Positions 1 through 7,181 of a stretch of DNA of 16,217 bases are shown one piece after another. Numbering within the stretch: the stretch's first letter is position 1; every line of letters begins with the position of its first letter. The notes beneath the pieces were generated by a model. It searched no databases. It was not told the origin of the DNA and saw only the letters and a program-made list of their open reading frames with translations. The position numbers and the translations under genes were made by a program. The DNA is from Stephanodiscus triporus. Lineage: Eukaryota; Bacillariophyta; Thalassiosirophyceae; Thalassiosirales; Thalassiosiraceae. The stretch spans positions 1 through 16,217 of the forward strand of contig JALLAZ010000386.1 in NCBI GenBank assembly GCA_036939755.1, given 5' to 3'.

Positions 1-3
1 TAA

Positions 4-908
4 TTGTGCACCTGTAGAATTAGTGGTAATTTATTAAGTAGTTTATTTATTTATTCATTCTGGACCGCTGAGGAGATAGACCTCAAGACTGACACTACAG
101 ATTGGAATCGTCTCACCTGCAACGAACGTCACTTCATCTCCCACGTTCTTGCCTTCTTTGCCACATCAGATGGCATTGTCAACAAGAACATCAGCAGCAA
201 CTTTGTGATGAAAGTCACATCACCTGAAGCCCGATGCTTCTATGGCTTCTAAATTGCCATCAAGGACTTCCACAGCGAAACATATTCACTTCTCATCGAC
301 ACATACATCAAAGACCCTGTGACGAAAAAGCACCTCCTTCGGGCAATTGAGACTGTTCCATGTGTCCAACAAAAAGCACAGTGAGCTCTCAAGTGGTGCG
401 ATACCACTTCCGCCAGCTTTGCTGAACACATGATTGCATTCGCCACTATTTTTGTACCATCTTTTGGCTGAAAAAACGTGGCTCGATGCCGGGCTTTTGC
501 TTCAGCAATGAATTGATTAGCCAAGATGAGGGGCTCCACTGCGACTTTGCATGTCTTCTGTACTCGAAACTTGTCAACCAGCTCCCAGAATCTTGAATTG
601 TTGAGATCATCAGCAGCGCTGTTGCAATTGAGATGGAATTTGTCGTCGATGCCCTCCCCGTCAAATTGATCGGTGGCATGAACTCCATCATGATGTGCAA
701 CTACATCAAATTCCGTGCCAACCAACTCCTCCTCTGCCTCGGCTGTGACCGTCACTTCAAAACTGGAAACCCGTTCAAATGGATGGAAACCATCAGTCTC
801 CAAGGCAAAACCAACTTTTTTGAAAAATGCATTGGAGAACACTCCAAATCAGGCGTTGGTGTTGACCGCGCCGACCAAACCTTCATCCGCGCCGATGCCA
901 GCTTTTGA
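4..908 (+). pseudogene. Ribonucleotide reductase small subunit (class I R2) pseudogene
   Basis: The conceptual translation follows eukaryotic R2, the di-iron tyrosyl-radical subunit that supplies dNTPs, from WTAEEIDL through [29 protein letters not shown] and FWLKKRG to the R1-binding C-terminal tail (FIRADASF). It is broken in several ways. The N-terminal part is missing. There are in-frame stops at 250-252 (TAA where Q is expected), 382-384 (TGA for W) and 594-596 (TGA, probably for R). Around 450-461 the conserved segment normally containing the VEGIFF iron-ligand Glu is lost, with a shift from frame 1 to frame 3. A second iron ligand is also changed: the Glu of the usual E-x-x-H motif is Lys, although the radical Tyr (HSETY) remains. 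No introns are seen. It cannot make an active enzyme. A functional R2 gene is expected elsewhere in the genome. Confidence 0.93.
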
Positions 909-1083
909 CACCCCCCCTCCTTCTCATGCTCCATCTCTCACCATTTCCTACATGTCACACATCTTTTGTTCCAGTCAGAACACAACACACACATTCTCGC
1001 ACTTGTTGCTTCCTGAGGCTTTACAGCAAAGCAACTACACAAAAGTGTGAGAACGTCATTAAAGTCCAATGAGTATTATGGCA

Positions 1084-1105
1084 GGAGGGGACTCACATCC
1101 CCTCC
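1084..1105. repeat. Perfect 8-bp hairpin
   Basis: GGAGGGGA at 1084-1091 pairs exactly with TCCCCTCC at 1098-1105 across a 6-base loop (CTCACA). It lies between the pseudogene and the microsatellite. It does not fit a complete tRNA cloverleaf, so I annotate only the inverted repeat. Confidence 0.6.
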
Positions 1106-1141
1106 AACCAAATGCAACAAGCCCTAGTGGTAGCGTAATGA

Positions 1142-1196
1142 TAATCTAATCTAATCTAATCTAATCTAATCTAATCTAATCTAATCTAATCTAATC
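1142..1196. repeat. Microsatellite (TAATC)11
   Basis: Eleven perfect tandem copies of the pentamer TAATC with no internal variation, which suggests recent expansion and likely length polymorphism. It is intergenic, between the R2 pseudogene and the 3' end of the minus-strand gene. Confidence 0.97.
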
Positions 1197-1372
1197 TATG
1201 TATATATCTATTTTAGGGAAGCTACCTTACTCTATTGTACTGTCGATGTCTGTTTTAGACCTAGAGTATCTATTATCTAGTATCTACATTACTACAATTC
1301 CAGATAATTGAGTGGATTCATCCTTCAGATGCGCCCGACCGCGTGGCTATCTCTCTCTGTGTCCTGCTCGTA

Positions 1373-3100
1373 TCAATCTTTTTTCACGCCTCCCACAACA
1401 ACATCTTTCGAACTACTACTGGCAACTGCTGCCCTCTTGGCCTTCGGCTTACCGTTTCCCTTGTTGTTGGTTGCACTATCATCAACGCCATCGTCGATGC
1501 CGTCGTCCCTCTTTCGCTTTGTCGTTGTTTGCTTTGCTTTGGAAGGACCATCGCCGCCACCGACGCCACTTCCCCCCTTTTTCCCTCCCCCTCCGCCCGC
1601 GGCGGCGTTGGCACCCGCATTTTTCCCCTTGTTCGTCTTCCTGGGAGATGATCCCACCTTTGTCGTGGCATTCCTCTTCCTCTTCGCTCCTCCCCCCCCG
1701 CCACCTTCTTCTACCCCCTCGTCGTCGTCCGTTGTGGCCGTATCCCCCGTTTCGTCCTCGTCGGAATTAGCATCGTTGTTTTCGTCGTCCTCCTCGTCGA
1801 CCCCCTCAGCGGCCTCGTCCACGTCCTCCTCGTATTCGTCGTCGCGATCGTCGTCGTCGTCTTCGTCGTCGACCTTGGCATCGAAGAACCTGATCTTTCC
1901 CGTCAGGTCGAACCCCCACGCTCTCAGCGGTCGGACCAGATCGCGGAATTTCAGATCGCGCATCGTCGCGTCGTAGTCCTCCGCCGTCGCCCTCCCACCC
2001 TCGTCGGATTCATCGTCGTCATCGATGTCGTCGTCCTCCGACTCGTCGTCGCGACCATCGTCGTCGTCCGATCCGACTCCCCCTCCGTGGCAGAGGGCGT
2101 GGTAATAGTCCTCCTCCGCGTCGACGTCCATCGCATCCCGCCTGTACTCCTTCGCGGCGTCCATGTCCTCGTCCGTCAGGCGGAAGACGGCGGTCCCCCC
2201 CCCCGCCCTCCCCGCGATCGCGCCGATCGTCGACGAAGACGAAGACGAAGACGAAGACGACGAAGACGCCGCGCCTCCCGCTCCCCCTCCCTTGTTCCCC
2301 TTCTTCGATATCTCCCTCATCTGCCGTTCCGCCTCCACGGCGTCGGCGACGGCGGCCTCGGCCCTCGTCCTCCTCCTGGTCGTCTCCTCGCGGAACCTCC
2401 GTTCGCGCGTCCGCCGTTCCCTCATGACCCGCGCGCGGTGCCTCTTCCTCCTCCTCCTCTCCCTCAAAAGGGCGTCGTACCCCTCCAGCCTGTGATCGCG
2501 ACACGCCATGCCTTGAACGAGGACCGTCGCCAGGAAGCGATCTGCCATTGACGATAGCAGCAGGGGCACGGATTCGTCGAGGTATCCCACCCCCGATCGA
2601 TGTAACAGCCGACGCGAGAGGTTCGACGGCGTCGTCGGCCGGTAGCCGCGCGCGGGGGGCGACGGCGGCCGTTGTTCCGTCGACGGCCCGCGAGATTTCG
2701 ACGCGATCGTCGTCGACGTCGCGGTCGAGAACGACTCGGTCCGAGGACGGGCGCCTTCCGCGACGACGATGCCCGTCGTCTCGCTCGCCGCGCCCGCAGT
2801 CGCGGCGTCGTCGTCGTCGACGACGACGTTTTTCGACGATTGTCCCGTCCCCGTCATCCTCCTCCGCCCGCAAAGCAGCGCCAGGAATTTCATCCTCCGC
2901 GCGTCCTCCGCGGACGTCAGCTTCAGCGCCGCGGCCATGCGCCGGGCCTCTCCGTCGGACGGCCTTTCCGTCGCGGACGACGACGGCGGCGGAGGCGGCG
3001 CGTCATCGACGAGTCCGTCGATCGCGCCCCCGGGAGGAGGGGGGGGCGTCGTCCAATCGAGCGACGGCGCCTCGGCGGCGACGGCGGGGGCGGATTCCAT
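1373..3100 (-). CDS. Low-complexity acidic/basic nuclear-type protein, possible TAF10-like histone fold
   Basis: The frame encodes 575 residues from ATG at 3100; the frame stays open to a GTG at 3115, but ATG is the sensible start. Order: Pro-rich N-terminus; a candidate histone fold at about 160-205, with helix 1 around RRLLHRSGV, a loop with Asp, and long helix 2 around LLSSMADRFLATVL; an Arg/Glu-rich basic helix at about 208-265; a Ser tract near 280-290; FRLTDEDMDAAKEY near 306-319, which could be the third histone-fold helix; acidic tracts at about 340-370 and 411-465; and a Lys/Arg/Gly-rich tail with several NLS-like patches. The LxRSG...D...LLSxxAxxF pattern resembles TAF10 of TFIID/SAGA, but large insertions and bias make this tentative. 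It could instead be an unrelated acidic chromatin protein. The codons are extremely GC-rich, unlike neighbouring genes. It is divergent from the fusion gene at 3385. Confidence 0.65.
   Translation of the reverse strand: MESAPAVAAEAPSLDWTTPPPPPGGAIDGLVDDAPPPPPSSSATERPSDGEARRMAAALKLTSAEDARRMKFLALLCGRRRMTGTGQSSKNVVVDDDDAATAGAASETTGIVVAEGARPRTESFSTATSTTIASKSRGPSTEQRPPSPPARGYRPTTPSNLSRRLLHRSGVGYLDESVPLLLSSMADRFLATVLVQGMACRDHRLEGYDALLRERRRRKRHRARVMRERRTRERRFREETTRRRTRAEAAVADAVEAERQMREISKKGNKGGGAGGAASSSSSSSSSSSSTIGAIAGRAGGGTAVFRLTDEDMDAAKEYRRDAMDVDAEEDYYHALCHGGGVGSDDDDGRDDESEDDDIDDDDESDEGGRATAEDYDATMRDLKFRDLVRPLRAWGFDLTGKIRFFDAKVDDEDDDDDRDDEYEEDVDEAAEGVDEEDDENNDANSDEDETGDTATTDDDEGVEEGGGGGGAKRKRNATTKVGSSPRKTNKGKNAGANAAAGGGGGKKGGSGVGGGDGPSKAKQTTTKRKRDDGIDDGVDDSATNNKGNGKPKAKRAAVASSSSKDVVVGGVKKD
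2232..2267. repeat. In-frame GACGAA hexamer repeat encoding a Ser tract
   Basis: About four perfect GACGAA units followed by degenerate copies. On the minus strand these read as alternating Ser codons and encode the poly-Ser tract of the acidic protein. The wider 1750-2850 region is rich in GTC/GAC triplets. Confidence 0.75.
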
Positions 3101-3384
3101 CTCCTCACTGTTCACTAACGATAGTGGCTTTGATTGTGCTAAACATCGTATGGTATGTTACACGATAGGGGAATAAGTATGGTGCCACTTACTTACGACG
3201 TGGTATCCACAACGATATCGTATGGTACGGTATGGTACGTATGTAGCGTCCAACGAACGCAACCATACACCACACCCATCACACAACTACCTCTCATCGC
3301 GATCTCACTGACTCCAACCAATCCCACTGCACCAACAACTTCTCTCTCGGTCAAGTGATTCCATCGACTAAAATAAGAAAAGAT
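3101..3384. promoter_or_regulatory. Divergent promoter region with repeated GTATGGTAC words
   Basis: This 284-base space separates the start codons of the minus-strand acidic protein and the plus-strand fusion gene, so it must hold both promoters and 5' leaders. GTATGGTAC occurs twice in tandem (3220-3228 and 3230-3238), and relaxed copies GTATGGTA and GTATGGTG occur at 3148-3155 and 3177-3184. A C/A-rich stretch with CAACCAATC-like words lies at about 3255-3350, close to the plus-strand ATG. No canonical TATA box is evident. Confidence 0.5.
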
Positions 3385-6300
3385 ATGGCGCAACCACTAC
3401 TAGTTCTGCTCGCTCTGTTCACGGCCCGTGCATCATCTTTTTCTCCAAACCAGAGGCGACGCGCGTTCTGTGCTGAACATATTCTACAGAGTTCGCCCCG
3501 CCATCCTACTGCCATTTGCTCGACGATTTCACCCCGTCGGGATGCCGATGGAAAGGAGAAACTGCTGCAGTGCCAGGGTTGCGAACGAACATTCAAATCT
3601 CGAAACGCTCTATTTCGACATATTCGCGGAGACGACGAAGCTTCCATGGATTGTGCGATAGCTACACGAGCAAGTCCACTAGTAGAGGAAGAGTTGCTCA
3701 TGACCGCCGTTATTCGTTATGGATACTACGACGGAAATATCGATCGTTCGATGGATAGTAGTCACGCAACGAATGAAGTTGTGGCGAATATGATACACGA
3801 GGCCTTCGTTCAACACGTGAATACCTACCTCGATGGAGAGAGCGCACTACATCAACAGAATCTTGGAAGATCGAAATTTCGAGAGGGCAAGATCTTTTCT
3901 ACCACAGCCCTCTCTTACAGCAGTGCTGCTATCATGCGTCAGCCAGCTCTCGGACAAGACGAGGAGGTGGTGGGTGCAACTTCAGAAGTGCTGTCATTCA
4001 ATTATCGACTCACATGCAAACCCGCCACAATTACAAGGTGGAAAGAATACGCAAACGGTGGAAAAATACAGGAGTGCATACAAGCCTCTTTAGACAAAGA
4101 GAGTAGCCTCATACAAATTCAATTGCATCATATGGACGCACTTGTACCACGCTCATCCAAATTCTATGCAGAGAGAAGTGCCACCCAAAGAAGTTACACT
4201 TTTTTGTTGCCTGTTGAGTGGATTCTCCCAGGTGTTGTTGACGAAACTGAAGAAAATGACGGGAGGAGGTCCGATGCTATCGCCCAAGTTATAGATTGGG
4301 CGAAAATTTTATCGCAACGCTCCCTATTACATTCTAACACACATCAGCCACGAGCCGCTGGTCAAAAGAAGTTGGACTCTCCCGCAATTGTTCTAGAATT
4401 GAAGCAATCTCTGAAGGCTATAGAAAGCGAGACAGTTCCAAATAGGCGTTTAAGGCGACAGGCCGAAAGAAGCAAAGACAACGATGATGTCGTTTCTGGC
4501 AGTAATGAGTCCGTCGACTTGCATTCGAACGACACGCCCACTAGATTGAGTCATGGAAGATTCGGGCAGCTGTGGAGAAAGGAGAAGAAATGCTGGTCGA
4601 ACTTTTCGTGCTTGACTGGAATGGCTTCCAGTCCAGGATATGAAGCAGTCTGGAGAACGATGGACCGGGCTAAGATAGTCGGAGTCATTGATTTGAAGAA
4701 CGCCTTCAACGCGAATGATAAAAGTGGGAATGAATCGATGGATGATATACAAAACATGCATATAATTCTCGAGTTCAAGGCGGATGGCTTTGTAATTGGC
4801 CAGATTCCTCGTCTCATATCTGCCGTGGTTGCCATGACTAATGGATGGCTGCCAAAAAAATTCTTTTCTGTTGCCACGAGGCCTGAGGTATTCATGCCTT
4901 CGCCACCTCCGCCACCGTCTTTTCACAGACTGTATTACTTCCAGTCGGCAAGGTATCACTTCCACGAGCTTACTAGCAATGCTTACGTGGAAAATGACAT
5001 CTCGGGTGGATCTTTTGCCAGGACAATTCAGTATGCAGGATCGCAATCGGAGATAAAGTGGGAGGAACAGCTTCGACAGAACCTTAATTTAGGAGGAGCC
5101 TCATCAATCAACAGCAGAATGGAGAGGGAGTGGCTATTAGAGTTACGCAATGTCGTTTCACCTGACCTTCGGCAGCGTGTGGAATCTTTCGAGGCTGAAC
5201 ACCTTGTTGATCAATCTCAGTGGGAAAATCAAGTGCAAGAATCATCAAGTATTCTTCCTTTTGTTGAGACTGATGCTCCTGAGGGTGCCTTTTCGGTCAT
5301 CTTAGGCTTATTACGAGACGTTGTTGAGAATGGTAGATGGCCTGCCACTTCTGATGCTCGATCTCGTGTGATTAAGTCTCCAGGTGGCTCGTCAGGGAAC
5401 ATCCTTGCGACCAAGAAAAGAGCTCTTGCATCATCTTTTCCCGGGAGCTCCATCTCGTCGGGCTCGTTTACTGTTATTAATGAAAAAATCTGGCAAAGTG
5501 GCGAATTGCCACTTGGTAATGATTTGTTCCCCCAGTTGAGGAAAGCTGTGTTTGAGTTGGAAGAGGAAATCATACGTCAGATGAGTTCTCCTCTTCCAGC
5601 AGCCGATGGTATGAAACGAGGAGTAACATCATCTCTTCGTCGATCACCGTCAACGCACTGTGCTATAAATAGAAATGCTCAATTTACGCCTCACGTTGAC
5701 AGTGGCCGTGGTCAAGGACAGAGTGTCTCGTTGATTGTAGGGCTTGGAAATTACACGGGTGGCGACATCATCGTTGAGGGCAAGCCATATGATATAAGAC
5801 ATAGTGCGTTGGAGTTCGATGGCTGGAATCAACTTCACTGGACGTCTCCTTTTAAAGGAGAACGGTAAGATATTGACCCTTTGTTTTCATCAATAATGAA
5901 CACTATTCACTCACTGTCTTCTATTCGACTCTAACTGTCTCTTTTTCCAGTTACTCTTTAGTGTTTTTTACCCCTGAAGTGATGAAGAAAGAAGAACGCC
6001 AAGGGGATTCTCTAAACACACTTCATGACTTCCATGCAAACCGATTGGCCCAAGAACACTCCCAAACGATCCCATTCTTGCCTCCACTGCATTTTCGTCA
6101 CGACTCAACAGATGCTCTCGTAATCAACGAGTTGCTCGATCCGGCCAAGGGCAGCGCATATAGTCTGAAAGAGCATGTAGCACATACAATGCCGTCGGGT
6201 TTCTCGCTCACGAGTCATAATTGTATACTTGATGTTGGCGCGCACATTGGAGTGTTCTCTCGATTGGCACTGGCTGAAGGATGCCGCCGTATTATCGCCT

Positions 6301-6923
6301 ACGAGCCAGAACCTACCAATTTTGAACTTCTCAGTCGAAACTTAGACATTGTCCAGCCGAGTAATGTAACAACATCCTCCCTGCCGTCGATTGAGTTGCA
6401 CTCGGCCGCCGTAGTACATGGGCCTTCTGGATCACGAACATTAGTTCAAGCGAGGAACGAGAATAGTGGTAAGCAAAATACGTGGCGGCATTCACTAGAA
6501 GAATATTCTCAGTATGTTGACAGAACAACGACGCTACCTTCAGCTTTGCAAAAGAAAACGCTCGAGCGCTTTTCTGTTGAGTGTGTTTCATTTTTTTCCA
6601 GTCATGATGAGGGAAAACAGAACGGCGCGTTGGTACCAGGTATAACCTTTGTCAAATTGGACTGTGAAGGGGCTGAGATTGATATTCTCCTATCCTACGA
6701 AGCATCACAGCGGTCATCATGGTTAGATTGTACACATTTGGTCTTCGAATGGTCGTTCACAAAAGAACGACGGGTAGACATTTTTCACAAGGCAATGGAC
6801 AATTTGAAAGAAGCAGGGTTTGAAGTGTACTACGAAGGCATCGGGAGTTGGTGGGACACTGATGTAGGGACTTTGTGGCCGTATCCCAATGATGCAATCA
6901 TTTTCGCTGCATTGAAACAGTAA
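3385..6923 (+). CDS. Plastid-leader fusion: C2H2-like finger, TruA-like, 2OG-Fe(II) dioxygenase, FkbM methyltransferase
   Basis: Exons 3385-5864 and 5951-6923 join in phase 2 to give 1150 residues. ATG 3385 is chosen over an in-frame upstream GTG because it opens a signal peptide ending in ASSFSP (16-21), close to the diatom plastid motif ASAFAP. Domains: a CxxC-x12-H finger (63-79, fourth ligand unclear); a TruA-type pseudouridine synthase fold (about 107-526), with RYGYYDG, a FYAERSATQRSY/LLP strand (260-276), WSNFS, DGFVIGQIPRL and PPPPPSFHRLYYF; a linker; a 2OG-Fe(II) dioxygenase (about 633-837) with H770-V-D772, GGDIIVEG, distal H818 and R827 in GERYSLVFF; and an FkbM-type SAM methyltransferase (about 885-1145) with ILDVGAHIGVF (919-929), AYEPEP and VKLDCEGAEIDIL (1061-1073). 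The TruA catalytic GRTD appears as GATS (197-200), so that domain may bind RNA without catalysis. The role, stepwise RNA modification in the plastid, is inferred; the substrate is unknown. Confidence 0.85.
5865..5950 (+). other. Intron of the fusion gene (86 bases)
   Basis: The donor is GTAAGA and the acceptor is a pyrimidine-rich CTCTTTTTCCAG. Splicing joins CG to T and restores GERYSLVFFTPE, the expected end of a 2OG-Fe(II) dioxygenase core, and keeps the methyltransferase in frame. If retained, the frame reads CGG TAA: the arginine is kept and translation stops at once. Confidence 0.92.
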
Positions 6924-7181
6924 TTGAGAGTGAATTGTTAGGACAATCACGTTGGTGTTTTCACGCTCAATAATTCTCCCTTATGCCCTTATGTAAAAAC
7001 TTACTGGGTCATTAATACCCCTACAAGAATACTTTATCGCCAGGTCAATCTTACTGAGAAGCACATGGAAAAAAGGGATAACTTAGACATTATAGGATTT
7101 CAATTGGTGGACATCTAGTCACAAACCCTTTTTTACGAGTCAAGTTCAGTGAAATGTATTCTTTTGCACTACCATCATCCG
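6924..7181. other. Convergent 3' spacer
   Basis: This space lies between the stop codons of the fusion gene (+) and the EEP gene (-). It must contain both 3' untranslated regions. I see no gene, RNA or strong hairpin. Confidence 0.6.

Larger units (their letters stand above)
909..1372. other. Spacer between the R2 pseudogene and the acidic nuclear protein gene
   Basis: I see no gene here. It holds the hairpin at 1084-1105 and the TAATC microsatellite at 1142-1196. Its right end (about 1200-1372) is AT-rich and would be the 3' untranslated and termination region of the minus-strand gene ending at 1373. Confidence 0.6.

Noticed and set aside
249..842. 197-residue open frame on the minus strand
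   Set aside because: It lies antisense to the R2 pseudogene, whose plus-strand protein similarity explains the region; the frame is a shadow.
4..908. RIP-type hypermutation as the cause of pseudogene decay
   Set aside because: RIP is a fungal process. The transition bias here is modest and is better explained by ordinary cytosine deamination.
1081..1145. Possible tRNA around the GGAGGGGA hairpin and AGTGGTAGCG
   Set aside because: One arm pairs well and a D-arm-like word is present, but no acceptor stem or full cloverleaf can be built on either strand.
2019..2873. 284-residue Arg/Gly-rich frame on the minus strand
   Set aside because: It overlaps the 575-residue frame out of phase, has no domain-like segment and is explained by GC bias.
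1308..3176. Several long plus-strand frames, including 222 and 206 residues
   Set aside because: They are Ser/Arg/Pro-rich translations of the triplet-repetitive antisense strand of the acidic protein. With so few AT-rich stop codons, open frames arise by composition.
4450..5046. 198-residue frame on the minus strand
   Set aside because: It is antisense to the TruA-like part of the fusion gene, which carries recognisable motifs.
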